NCBI RefSeq assembly: GCF_003944705.1
Contig: NZ_RWIS01000001.1
Location: forward strand, 372,001-436,000
Direction of reading: 5' to 3'
Source: Hymenobacter metallilatus
GTDB taxonomy: Bacteria; Bacteroidota; Bacteroidia; Cytophagales; Hymenobacteraceae
DNA: 64,000 nucleotides
The notes under the pieces were generated by a model. It was not told where the DNA came from, ran no database searches, and was given only the letters and a program-made list of their open reading frames with translations. The translations under genes and the position numbers were made by a program. Positions 1 to 7,286 of this stretch are shown here, in pieces (within the stretch, counting starts at the first letter, position 1; every line of letters starts with the position of its first letter).

Positions 1-2003
1 GCAACAAGGCCTACCGCATGGCCCTGCAAACCCGGGAGCAGCACATCCGCCGCGAAAAAGCTACCAGCAACATCTGCACCGCGCAGGTACTGCTGAGCGT
101 GCTGGCCGGCATGTACGCCGTGTACCACGGCCCCCAGCGCCTCCGGCAGATTGCCAGCAACATTCACGCCCTGGCCCGTACCCTGGAAATGGAGCTGCAC
201 GCCCTGGGCCTCGACCAGCGCAACGAGTTCTATTTTGATACGCTGGACATCAAGCTGGAAAGCCAGGAGCTGCAGCAGGCCATCCGCAAGGAGGCCGAAG
301 CCGCCGGCATTAACTTCCGCTACTTCGAGGAGCACGGCTCGGCCCGGGTGGGCATCAGCCTGCATCAGAATACCGAGGCCGAAGATGTGCAGGACATTGT
401 GGCCGTATTCAGCAAAGTGCTGGGCCGCGACGTGCGCCAGGTAGCCCAGCCCGAAGAGGTGGAAGTAACTTGGCCCGACGCCCTCATTCGCAAGAGTGAG
501 TACCTCACGCACCCCATCTTCAACTCCCACCACTCGGAGCACGAGATGCTGCGCTACATGAAGCAGCTCGAAAACAAGGACCTGAGCCTGGCTCACTCCA
601 TGATTTCCTTGGGTTCGTGCACCATGAAGCTGAACGCCACCGCCGAGATGATTCCGGTGACCTGGCCGGAAATTGGCGGTCTGCACCCCTTCGCCCCGCG
701 TGAGCAGGCCCAGGGCTACGCCGAAATCTTCCGGAACCTGGAAGCTTGGCTGTGTGAGGTAACCGGATTTGATGCCGTTTCGCTGCAGCCCAACTCGGGT
801 GCCCAGGGCGAGTACGCCGGTCTGCTGGCCATCAAAGGCTACCACGATGCCCGCGGCGACCAGCACCGCAACGTGGCCCTGATTCCGGCTTCGGCCCACG
901 GTACCAACCCCGCCTCGGCCGTAATGGCTGGCATGACGGTGGTAGTGGTGAAAAGCACCGAGGAAGGCAACATCGACGTGGAGGACCTGAAGGCCAAAGC
1001 CGCCCAGTACGCCGACAAGCTGAGCTGCCTGATGGTAACCTACCCCAGCACCCACGGTGTGTACGAGGAAACCATCATTGACATCTGCGCCACCATTCAC
1101 CAGCACGGAGGCCGCGTGTACATGGACGGGGCCAACATGAACGCCCAGGTGGGCCTCACCTCCCCCGCCACCATCGGGGCCGACGTGTGCCACCTGAACC
1201 TGCACAAAACCTTCTGCATCCCCCACGGCGGCGGCGGACCCGGCGTGGGCCCCATCGGCGTGGTGAAAGACCTGGCGCCCTATCTGCCCGGCCACGTGGT
1301 GGTAGATGCCGACGGCCGCACCAGCGGCGCGGTTTCGGCGGCACCCTGGGGCTCGGCCAGCATTCTGCCCATCAGCTACGCTTACATCAGCATGATGGGT
1401 GGCGAAGGGCTGACCCAGGCTACGCGCATTGCCATCCTGAATGCTAACTACCTGAAAGCCAAGCTGGAGGAGCACTACCCCGTGCTGTACACCGGCTCCA
1501 ACGGCCGCTGCGCCCACGAGATGATTCTGGAATGCCGCCATTTCAAAAAGGCCGGCATTGAGGTAGAGGACATTGCCAAGCGCCTGATGGACTACGGCTT
1601 CCACGCGCCCACTGTCTCGTTCCCGGTAGCCGGCACGCTCATGATTGAGCCCACCGAGTCGGAGAGCAAGGAGGAGCTGGACCGCTTCATTGAGGCCATG
1701 GTGAGCATCCGCAAGGAAATTGCCGAGGTAGAAGCCGGCCGCGCCGATGCCAAGGACAACGTGCTCAAGCACGCTCCCCACACCGCCGCCACGGTGCTTA
1801 CCCACGAGTGGACCCGCCCCTACTCCCGCGAGCAGGCCGTGTACCCCACTGAGTATGCCCGCGCCTACAAGTTCTGGCCCACCGTGTCGCGCATTGACTC
1901 GGCCTACGGCGACCGGAACCTCATCTGCGCCTGCACGCCCATTGAGCAGTACGTGGACGCCGAGGAGCAGCTGGTTCCCACCGATAAAGGTCCGTCATAC
2001 TAA
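1..2003 (+). CDS. gcvP: Glycine dehydrogenase (aminomethyl-transferring), P protein; 5' end outside window
   Basis: PLP-dependent P protein of the glycine cleavage system: it decarboxylates glycine and passes the aminomethyl group to lipoyl-GcvH. The reading frame is already open at base 3, so the N-terminal part (roughly the first 300 of about 960 residues) lies upstream; the ATG at 18 is internal. The PLP-lysine motif [18 protein letters not shown] is intact, with Lys at nt 1206-1208, followed by the Gly-rich loop typical of the family. The C-terminal half is complete to the TAA at 2001-2003, and a strong hairpin terminator follows within 60 bp. LipA, which makes the lipoyl cofactor for GcvH, lies 1.5 kb downstream on the other strand. 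Identification is firm; only the start is unseen. Confidence 0.97.
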   Translation, partial: NKAYRMALQTREQHIRREKATSNICTAQVLLSVLAGMYAVYHGPQRLRQIASNIHALARTLEMELHALGLDQRNEFYFDTLDIKLESQELQQAIRKEAEAAGINFRYFEEHGSARVGISLHQNTEAEDVQDIVAVFSKVLGRDVRQVAQPEEVEVTWPDALIRKSEYLTHPIFNSHHSEHEMLRYMKQLENKDLSLAHSMISLGSCTMKLNATAEMIPVTWPEIGGLHPFAPREQAQGYAEIFRNLEAWLCEVTGFDAVSLQPNSGAQGEYAGLLAIKGYHDARGDQHRNVALIPASAHGTNPASAVMAGMTVVVVKSTEEGNIDVEDLKAKAAQYADKLSCLMVTYPSTHGVYEETIIDICATIHQHGGRVYMDGANMNAQVGLTSPATIGADVCHLNLHKTFCIPHGGGGPGVGPIGVVKDLAPYLPGHVVVDADGRTSGAVSAAPWGSASILPISYAYISMMGGEGLTQATRIAILNANYLKAKLEEHYPVLYTGSNGRCAHEMILECRHFKKAGIEVEDIAKRLMDYGFHAPTVSFPVAGTLMIEPTESESKEELDRFIEAMVSIRKEIAEVEAGRADAKDNVLKHAPHTAATVLTHEWTRPYSREQAVYPTEYARAYKFWPTVSRIDSAYGDRNLICACTPIEQYVDAEEQLVPTDKGPSY

Positions 2004-2057
2004 GCAAGTTCTGGTTGCTTGTCGCTGGTTTCCAGTTAACGGGTAATCGGAGTGCCT

Positions 2058-2105
2058 AAAAGACGAAAGGCTCACGCATTCCTGCGTGAGCCTTTCGTCT
2101 TTTTT
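2058..2105 (+). terminator. Rho-independent terminator after gcvP
   Basis: Perfect 18-bp stem (arms 2061-2078 and 2083-2100, loop TTCC) followed directly by a T run. It lies 55 bp past the gcvP stop and ends that transcript. Confidence 0.9.
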
Positions 2106-2167
2106 AGTTGGTGATTATACGCTTTGCAAACGTCAACCCGAAACGGGTTGGGTAACCAATAGCTCCC

Positions 2168-2461
2168 TTATTTACCGAAGCAGGTACGGTACATGTAGCC
2201 GTTCTGGGTTTTGCCAGCGGCTGTTACGCGCACTTTCACAAAATGCACGTCCACGGTATCCATCACCTGTACTTCACTGCCGGAGCTGACCGTTGTCAGC
2301 TGTTGAGACTCCTTGGTCATGCCATCATACAGGATACACTCCACTACCGTATTGTGGGCCACGGGAGCGGAGGAGGTCCGGTTGGAACGGGATTCATCTT
2401 TGGAGGCGCTGCAGGAAGCCAATACGGCCAGGCTACCTATACCAAGTAGAACTTTTTTCAT
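2168..2461 (-). CDS. Small lipoprotein with SH3-like domain
   Basis: 97-residue protein starting MKKVLLGIGSLAVLASCSAS, a lipoprotein signal peptide with lipobox LASC, so probably a lipid-anchored envelope protein. After a short polar spacer the remainder (EVQVMDTVDVHFVKVRV...GYMYRTCF) has the alternating pattern of a bacterial SH3-like beta barrel. The ATG at 2461 was chosen over an in-frame one 78 bp upstream because the signal peptide begins there. The upstream sequence on this strand carries TATCTTTTG, a near match to the -7 box. The function is unknown; SH3-like domains of this kind often bind cell-wall or protein ligands, which is only inference here. Confidence 0.75.
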   Translation of the reverse strand: MKKVLLGIGSLAVLASCSASKDESRSNRTSSAPVAHNTVVECILYDGMTKESQQLTTVSSGSEVQVMDTVDVHFVKVRVTAAGKTQNGYMYRTCFGK

Positions 2462-2808
2462 ATACACGAAACGCAGGAAGATTTTTCTCTGCAAAAGATA
2501 GGGAGATTTTAAGATGAAAAGGAATATTCCGCCGCACATTCCAACATGATTTATTTAAGCCATTACATAGATATACTTCTATATGACACGCACCCGCACA
2601 AGCTATACTCCGCAGCCTGCTGGCCAGGCTCTAGAAAAAAAACATCTGTGGGGCAGAAGCTACCGGCCAAAGCCTGCGCCACAGCATTCAAGAAACCGGT
2701 ATAAAAAGCGGGAACGAGCGTATAAGCAGATGTGTTTACTTAAACGGAGCCGCCTTTCACTGTTGCTGTCTGCGGAGTGAACGGTTCTTTTACTCTGATT
2801 TTCTCTAT
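2462..2808. other. Intergenic region, no gene seen
   Basis: About 350 bp, more AT-rich than its surroundings, between two divergent lipoprotein genes. Short open frames here have no family resemblance and no signal peptide. It probably holds the two divergent promoters; I see nothing else. Confidence 0.5.
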
Positions 2809-3414
2809 ATGAACCGCATCTCCCGTTTTTTAACCCGCCCAGTGGCTTTCTCATTGCTGAGCCTGGGTGTGCTGCTGGGTGCCAGCAGCTGCGCATCTAC
2901 TTCCCGTGTGGGAGTAACTGCCGACTTCGACCATTCAGTAAATTTCCGGACCTACAAGACCTGGGCATGGTATCCGACACAGCCCGTTGATACTGAAGGC
3001 GGCCCTGCCAAGGGGTACGAGTCGTTTCTGGATAAGCGTATTCGTACTGCCGTGGAGCAGCAGCTGGCCCAGAAGGGCCTGACCTACTCCGAGAAGAACC
3101 CGGATGTGTACGTAGCTTACAGCGCCCGCGTGGAAGATAAGCAGCGGGCTACCGGCTCGCCTTACGGCCCGTTTGGTTATCCTTACGGGTATAGCTACGG
3201 GTGGTATAACAGAGGCTTCAACCAGGGCGTGGTCGATTACAAGGCTGGTACTGTAATTCTTGACTTTGTGGATGTGAAGCGCAAGGAGCTGGCTTGGCGG
3301 GGCCAAGGACAGGCCCAGGTAGATCAGCAAACCATTTCAGAAGCAGAAGTGCAGCGCATTGTAACCAGCATTCTGGGCAACTACCCTCCCGGTGCGGAGC
3401 AAGCCCAGCGCTAA
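2809..3414 (+). CDS. DUF4136 lipoprotein
   Basis: 201 residues. An N-terminal signal peptide ends in a lipobox (GASSCAS, Cys about 29), so the product is expected to be anchored in the envelope. The body matches the DUF4136 pattern: VTADFDHSVNFRTYKTWAW near the start, then a segment with DKRIRTAVEQQLAQKGL, a central YSARV strand, a Gly/Tyr/Pro-rich loop (YGPFGYPYGYSYGW) and a terminal VDVKRKELAWRGQG. DUF4136 proteins are common envelope proteins of Bacteroidota with no known activity. A 52-bp palindrome follows that probably terminates this gene and lipA, which converges on it. Confidence 0.88.
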   Translation: MNRISRFLTRPVAFSLLSLGVLLGASSCASTSRVGVTADFDHSVNFRTYKTWAWYPTQPVDTEGGPAKGYESFLDKRIRTAVEQQLAQKGLTYSEKNPDVYVAYSARVEDKQRATGSPYGPFGYPYGYSYGWYNRGFNQGVVDYKAGTVILDFVDVKRKELAWRGQGQAQVDQQTISEAEVQRIVTSILGNYPPGAEQAQR

Positions 3415-3440
3415 CCTGCCTGTAGATGCGTTACCGTCCT

Positions 3441-3492
3441 GCGTAAAGGAAAAGAGCCCGCTTCAGCTGAAGCGGGCTCTTTTCCTTTACGC
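3441..3492. terminator. 52-bp perfect palindrome, bidirectional terminator
   Basis: A perfect self-complementary sequence, two 26-base halves with no separate loop, between the convergent DUF4136 and lipA genes. Each half contains a GC-rich core and a T-rich flank (ctcttttcctt), so it can serve both strands. Confidence 0.85.
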
Positions 3493-3507
3493 AAGGCTGC
3501 GGGCAGG

Positions 3508-4422
3508 CTAAATCGGCACGTTTACGTGGCGCTCGGCGTGGTAGCTGGAGCGCACCAACGGTCCACTCTCCACATATTTAAGGCCCCGGCGCAAACCTTC
3601 TTCCTTGTAGTGCGCAAAAAGATCGGGGTGGATAAACTCGGCCACTTCGATATGGCGCTTGGTGGGCTGCAGGTACTGGCCCAGCGTCAGAATATCGAGG
3701 CCGTTGGCCACGAGGTCGTCTATGGCCCGATACATTTCCTCCTTGGTTTCGCCCAAGCCCAGCATAATACCCGACTTGGTGCGTTTGCCGGCTTCCTTGG
3801 TCCGCCGGATTTGTTCCAGGCTCCGGTCGTACTTGGCCTGGGGACGAACCAGACGGTAGAGGCTGCCCACCGTTTCCATGTTGTGCGACACTACCTCCTG
3901 GCCGCCGGCAATCATGGTATCCAAGGCGGCCCAGTTGGCTTTCACGTCCGGAATCAGGGTTTCGATGGTAGTACTAGGGCTGAGCTGCTTGGTTTGCACC
4001 ACGGTTTCATACCATACGCTGGCCCCCCGGTCCTTTAACTCGTCCCGGTTAACACTGGTAATTACCGCGTGCTTCACACCCATCAGCTGAATGGCCTCCG
4101 CCACCCGGCGGGGTTCGTCCAGGTCATACTCGCTGGGACGGCCAGTGGCCACGGCGCAGAACGAGCAGGAACGGGTGCATACATTGCCCAGAATCATAAA
4201 CGTGGCCGTACCCGCGCCCCAGCACTCGCCCATGTTGGGGCAGTTGCCAGATTCGCAAATGGTATGCAGCTTATGTTCATCCACCAGGCGGCGGACATTG
4301 GCGTAGGCAGGACCCACGGGCAGCTTCACGCGCAGCCAATCGGGCTTACGCGGTTTGGCGGGAGCCACCGGGGCTGCCGCTTCGGGCTGAATGATGGGCA
4401 GAGTCAGCAACAGTTCATCCAT
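3508..4422 (-). CDS. lipA: Lipoyl synthase
   Basis: Radical-SAM enzyme that inserts two sulfurs into octanoyl groups on GcvH and the E2 subunits of 2-oxoacid dehydrogenases. 304 residues, normal length. The auxiliary 4Fe-4S cluster motif is [12 protein letters not shown] (Cys56, 61, 67) and the radical-SAM motif is CTRSCSFC (Cys82, 86, 89); the conserved C-terminal Ser motif VRSSYHAE is present. The start ATG at 4422 lies only 5 nt from the last base of a perfect TACCTTTG -7 box, which suggests a leaderless mRNA. Likely clients in the window are the GcvP partner GcvH (not in view) and the complex containing the fused E1 at 7.3-9.3 kb. Confidence 0.97.
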   Translation of the reverse strand: MDELLLTLPIIQPEAAAPVAPAKPRKPDWLRVKLPVGPAYANVRRLVDEHKLHTICESGNCPNMGECWGAGTATFMILGNVCTRSCSFCAVATGRPSEYDLDEPRRVAEAIQLMGVKHAVITSVNRDELKDRGASVWYETVVQTKQLSPSTTIETLIPDVKANWAALDTMIAGGQEVVSHNMETVGSLYRLVRPQAKYDRSLEQIRRTKEAGKRTKSGIMLGLGETKEEMYRAIDDLVANGLDILTLGQYLQPTKRHIEVAEFIHPDLFAHYKEEGLRRGLKYVESGPLVRSSYHAERHVNVPI

Positions 4423-4426
4423 GCTG

Positions 4427-4434
4427 CAAAGGTA
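4427..4434 (-). promoter_or_regulatory. -7 promoter box of lipA (leaderless spacing)
   Basis: TACCTTTG on the minus strand, an exact match to the Bacteroidota TAnnTTTG box. Its final G is 5 nt from the A of the lipA ATG, so the predicted transcription start falls on or next to the start codon. A TTG sits about 23 bp further upstream. Confidence 0.7.
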
Positions 4435-4477
4435 AGAGGAATGCGTGGGGAATAGTCCAAGGAGGACAATTGGGTAA

Positions 4478-4580
4478 TAGGATGAAGGTAGTAGGATGAG
4501 GGTAGTAGGTAGTAGGACTATCGTACAATGGTGTCCTTCATCCTACTACCTACTACCCTCATCCTACTACCTTCATCCTA
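4478..4580. repeat. Long inverted repeat, 40-bp perfect arms
   Basis: Arms 4478-4517 and 4541-4580 are perfect reverse complements, purine-rich on one side and built from short repeats of the type gtaggatga / gtagtagg, with a 23-bp loop. The right arm runs through the TAG stop codon (4578-4580) of the next minus-strand gene, so it would fold at the 3' end of that mRNA. Confidence 0.85.
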
Positions 4581-5375
4581 ATTCCGGGTTCCTATGTACA
4601 CGGTAAGGTACACGGAGGGCATAAACCGGTCGTTGAGCGACTCATCTGATACGCCCGCCACCCGGATAATGGGAGGGGCTTTGGTGTAAGCTTCAACCAT
4701 GGCACCTACTTCCACGCCCGCTACAGCGTCGCGGTAACGGCCATACTCGAAGCTAAGGGCACCCCGGATGTGGCCCCCTACCTGAATATCCGTTTCTCCA
4801 ACGCCCGAAAACAGCGGCGCCCGATCCACGATGGCGCCCAGGTTCCGGTGCACAAGCGGATCATACTGCTCGTTGCGGATATCGGTGGCCGGGGCATTGG
4901 GGTTGGAGGTCCGGTCAGAGTAGTCGTAACTGATAAAATACGGCATGACGAAGCCAATGGAAGGGCCCGCACTCAGCAGCCCATTCACCTGTACGCCGGA
5001 GTCGGGAGCCTTTCGAAACACTACCCGCTGCACCCCCACCGACGGACGCACAACAAACAGGTAGTTGCTCTTGCCGAACACAATTACCCCGCCGTAGTTA
5101 GTGGGGATTTTCTGCTCCTTGGGGTGTTTTACCTCTACTAGTTCCAGGCTCCAGAACCGGGCCCAGTCCTGATTGAGCAAACGGGTAGAGCGTACGGTTG
5201 CGCCCCCGATTAGTCCGCCCCGCGTGTTGAAGTTGACGCCGTACACAAACTCTTTGCGGTAGGAAGGCTGATCGGTGCTGGAGGCCAGGGTTTGGGTTTG
5301 CTGAGCCTGGGCAGAGGAAACCAGGCCCGCTGTGGCTAGAAGCAGGCTGCTGCCGAAAACAAGCGAAGTACGCAC
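4578..5375 (-). CDS. Secreted outer-membrane-type protein, unknown family
   Basis: Not recognised as a named family. From the GTG at 5375 the product is 265 residues with a clean signal peptide (RTSLVFGSSLLLATAGLVSS then AQA/QQ). An in-frame ATG at 5468 would add 31 residues before the hydrophobic stretch; I prefer the GTG because a -7-like box (TACTTTCG, 5444-5451) falls inside that extension. The mature part has alternating hydrophobic/polar strands and many Gly and aromatic residues (YGGVIVFGKSNYLFVVRPSV, GAMVEAYTKAPPIIRVAG) and ends LTVYIGTRN, as expected for an outer-membrane beta barrel. It is transcribed divergently from the OsmC gene across a very short shared promoter region. Confidence 0.7.
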   Translation of the reverse strand: MRTSLVFGSSLLLATAGLVSSAQAQQTQTLASSTDQPSYRKEFVYGVNFNTRGGLIGGATVRSTRLLNQDWARFWSLELVEVKHPKEQKIPTNYGGVIVFGKSNYLFVVRPSVGVQRVVFRKAPDSGVQVNGLLSAGPSIGFVMPYFISYDYSDRTSNPNAPATDIRNEQYDPLVHRNLGAIVDRAPLFSGVGETDIQVGGHIRGALSFEYGRYRDAVAGVEVGAMVEAYTKAPPIIRVAGVSDESLNDRFMPSVYLTVYIGTRN

Positions 5376-5443
5376 GGGCTTGAACGGAATAGAAAGGCAG
5401 TGGAGAAAATGCCGGCTCAGCAGCTTCCGGCCGCCAACCCTAT

Positions 5444-5475
5444 CGAAAGTACGTAAATTTACCCGCATACCTTGG
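5444..5475. promoter_or_regulatory. Divergent promoter pair
   Basis: Minus strand TACTTTCG (5444-5451) for the outer-membrane-type gene and plus strand TACCTTGG (5468-5475) for the OsmC gene. Each differs from TAnnTTTG by one base, and they are 16 bp apart. Confidence 0.4.
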
Positions 5476-5493
5476 TTCTAATTACGACACGTT

Positions 5494-5901
5494 ATGAGCA
5501 CAGCCACCGCCTGCTACGCCGGCCATCTGCGCACCGAAGCTACCCATGTAGCTTCCGGCAGTACCATTCTTACCGACGCCCCCGTAGATAACCACGGCCG
5601 GGGCGAGGCATTTTCACCTACCGACCTAGTTAGCGCCGCGTTGGGCTCCTGCATGATGACCATTATGGGCATTGTTGCGGAGCGGCATGGGGTAAACCTG
5701 CAAGGTGTACGCTGGGAAGTAACCAAACACATGCTGGCAGAGCCTCGGCGTATCGGACAAATTGATGTAGCGTTTACGATGCCCGCGTCCCTTCCGGAAA
5801 AAGAGCGCACCATTCTCGAAAATGCTGCCCGCACCTGTCCGGTAGCCCTTAGCCTGAACCCGGAAATACGGCAGGAAGTTCGGTTTTTGTACGAGGGGTA
5901 G
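5494..5901 (+). CDS. OsmC family peroxide-reducing protein
   Basis: 135 residues, typical for OsmC/Ohr-type thiol peroxidases, which reduce organic hydroperoxides in the cytoplasm. The two family cysteines are present: Cys53 in ALGSCMMTIMG and Cys115 in RTCPVALSLNP. The N-terminal GHLRTEATHVASG strand and the FSPTDLVSAALG helix also fit. It belongs to the general OsmC branch rather than to Ohr proper (no Ohr N-terminal extension). Its neighbour across a repeat is ytxJ, and bacillithiol is one possible reductant; that link is inference. The gene end lies inside a long inverted repeat. Confidence 0.9.
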   Translation: MSTATACYAGHLRTEATHVASGSTILTDAPVDNHGRGEAFSPTDLVSAALGSCMMTIMGIVAERHGVNLQGVRWEVTKHMLAEPRRIGQIDVAFTMPASLPEKERTILENAARTCPVALSLNPEIRQEVRFLYEG

Positions 5902-5987
5902 TTGGATAAAAGATAAAGGACAAGGGATACAGGAAAACGTCGACCGATTGTCCTGTATTCCTTGTCCTTTATCCTTTATCCAACTAC
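5898..5987. repeat. Long inverted repeat spanning two stop codons
   Basis: Arms 5898-5934 and 5951-5987, 37 bp with two mismatches. The left arm contains the OsmC stop codon and the right arm contains the ytxJ stop codon, so both convergent mRNAs would end in the same hairpin. Confidence 0.85.
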
Positions 5988-6317
5988 TTCCTTCACCTCG
6001 CTTAGCTTGATGCCCATGTGCGAGGCATCGAGGGTGCACTCTCCGTTCTGAATGAGCAGGAGTTGGGGCGACTCATGATGAATGCTGAACTTCTGCGCTA
6101 TTTCCTGGGAGATAGGCCGGAAGCGCAGTAGGTCCAGGTAGTAGATTTTAGCCCCGTCGAGGCCGGCATCGGCCCACTGGCGCTCCAGCTTGCCTTTGGC
6201 CATAGCGCTGATAGAGCACGTGGTGCTATGCTTGAAAATGAGGACCGGCTGCTCAAATGATTCGCGGACGATATCGGCGAGCTGCTCCGACTGGGTAAGT
6301 GGTTGCCAGGGTGCCAT
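5976..6317 (-). CDS. ytxJ: Bacillithiol system redox-active protein YtxJ
   Basis: 113-residue thioredoxin-fold monothiol bacilliredoxin. The active site STTCSISAMAK (Cys34) with the preceding VLIFKHS strand is the family signature, followed by YYLDLLRFRPISQEIAQKF and the cis-Pro region HHESPQLLLIQNGE. It is expected to act in the cytoplasm on protein-bacillithiol disulfides or on bacillithiol itself. bshC, the last enzyme of bacillithiol synthesis, is encoded at 46.7-48.3 kb, which supports the assignment. Confidence 0.92.
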   Translation of the reverse strand: MAPWQPLTQSEQLADIVRESFEQPVLIFKHSTTCSISAMAKGKLERQWADAGLDGAKIYYLDLLRFRPISQEIAQKFSIHHESPQLLLIQNGECTLDASHMGIKLSEVKEVVG

Positions 6318-6343
6318 AACAGGAAGAAGAATTCAGTGAAAAT

Positions 6344-6673
6344 TTAGTGGGAGCCAGTGGCGTCACGCTTCTTTCGCAGACGCAAATTGATGCGGGATGG
6401 TTCGCTAACCCGGGGCGTACCGTCCCGGTCGAAGCGGTAACTAGCCTGGCCGGGTGGGGGTGCCAGCACCTCCTGTTTACCGCCACCCTGGTGCTTTAGC
6501 TCCGCTTTGGTCACGGTCAGGTGCGAGTCTTTGTACTTGGCGTTAAACTTCTCGGCGTCGCGCAACGCCTTGCGGTTGGCCGCCCGCTGCTGGGCTGGGC
6601 TGGTGGCTTCCAACTGCGCCCAAGCCGGGGTGGCGCAGGCCAGAAAGAGGCTAACGAATAAGTAGCGCATCAT
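6344..6673 (-). CDS. Secreted hypothetical protein
   Basis: 109 residues: signal peptide MMRYLFVSLFLACATPAWA/Q, then a highly charged sequence rich in Ala, Lys and Arg (AANRKALRDAEKFNAKYKDS) and a basic C-terminus (INLRLRKKRD). No known family recognised. It lies 26 bp upstream of ytxJ on the same strand and 64 bp downstream of another small envelope protein, so the three may share a transcript. Probably periplasmic; function unknown. Confidence 0.65.
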   Translation of the reverse strand: MMRYLFVSLFLACATPAWAQLEATSPAQQRAANRKALRDAEKFNAKYKDSHLTVTKAELKHQGGGKQEVLAPPPGQASYRFDRDGTPRVSEPSRINLRLRKKRDATGSH

Positions 6674-6737
6674 AACACGAGGGAAAACGGTGGGAGGAAA
6701 ACAGCGCAGATAACAGACCCGAAACCAGACAGACAGT

Positions 6738-7049
6738 TTAAAACGGCAGCGTAATACCCAGTATTTTCCGCTGCCCCACCTTGTGCTTCAGGCGGCGGCG
6801 TTCCATTTTGGGCTTTTTGAGCAGACCGTTCTTATCGTAGCTGTTTTTCTGGGTTTTCACGGCTTCTTTCTCTACGTCCAGGGCCCGCCCGTCGGCCGAT
6901 TCATTTGCCGGATTTTGGTTTTTTTTCACCTTGGGCCGCGGCGGCCCCTCGGGGTTCGGAATCCGGTAGCTGTGGCAGGCCGGAGCGGCCAGCAGCACGG
7001 CCATTACCAGCAGCAGTGGCAGGTGGCGAAAAAGACCGGAAGGTTTCAT
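6738..7049 (-). CDS. Small basic lipoprotein
   Basis: 103 residues beginning MKPSGLFRHLPLLLVMAVLL with lipobox APAC (Cys about 25). The mature part is short, hydrophilic and strongly basic near the end (LLKKPKMERRRLKHKVG), finishing GITLPF. I recognise the style of short Hymenobacteraceae lipoproteins but no named family. It is the first of three same-strand genes leading to ytxJ. Confidence 0.65.
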   Translation of the reverse strand: MKPSGLFRHLPLLLVMAVLLAAPACHSYRIPNPEGPPRPKVKKNQNPANESADGRALDVEKEAVKTQKNSYDKNGLLKKPKMERRRLKHKVGQRKILGITLPF

Positions 7050-7179
7050 GTAACGAGAATTCGGCTGGGCAGCGGGTTATACTTGGCAAATTACGGAACA
7101 GATGCCAGTAGTGCGCCGCCCCGCTTTGCGCACGAGTAGCAGGCGTATGGCGCGGTGCCGGTGGGACAGATGTTCCTAA

Positions 7180-7285
7180 GTAGCGCGCAGCTCCGCTTCG
7201 CGGACGGGCGGAGCGAGTACCGGGCGTGTGGACCTACCGCGTGGGAACTCGCTCCGCCCGTCCGCGAAGCGGAGCTGCGCGCTAC
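7180..7285. repeat. Long inverted repeat, GCGCGCAGCTCCGCTTCGCG type
   Basis: Perfect 39-bp arms at 7180-7218 and 7247-7285 with a 28-bp loop, ending one base before the stop of the E1 gene. Each arm contains a smaller imperfect hairpin of the kind seen at 49888, 52361 and 54829 (gcgaagct..agcttcgc), so it behaves like a REP-type element. Confidence 0.85.
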
Positions 7286-7286
7286 G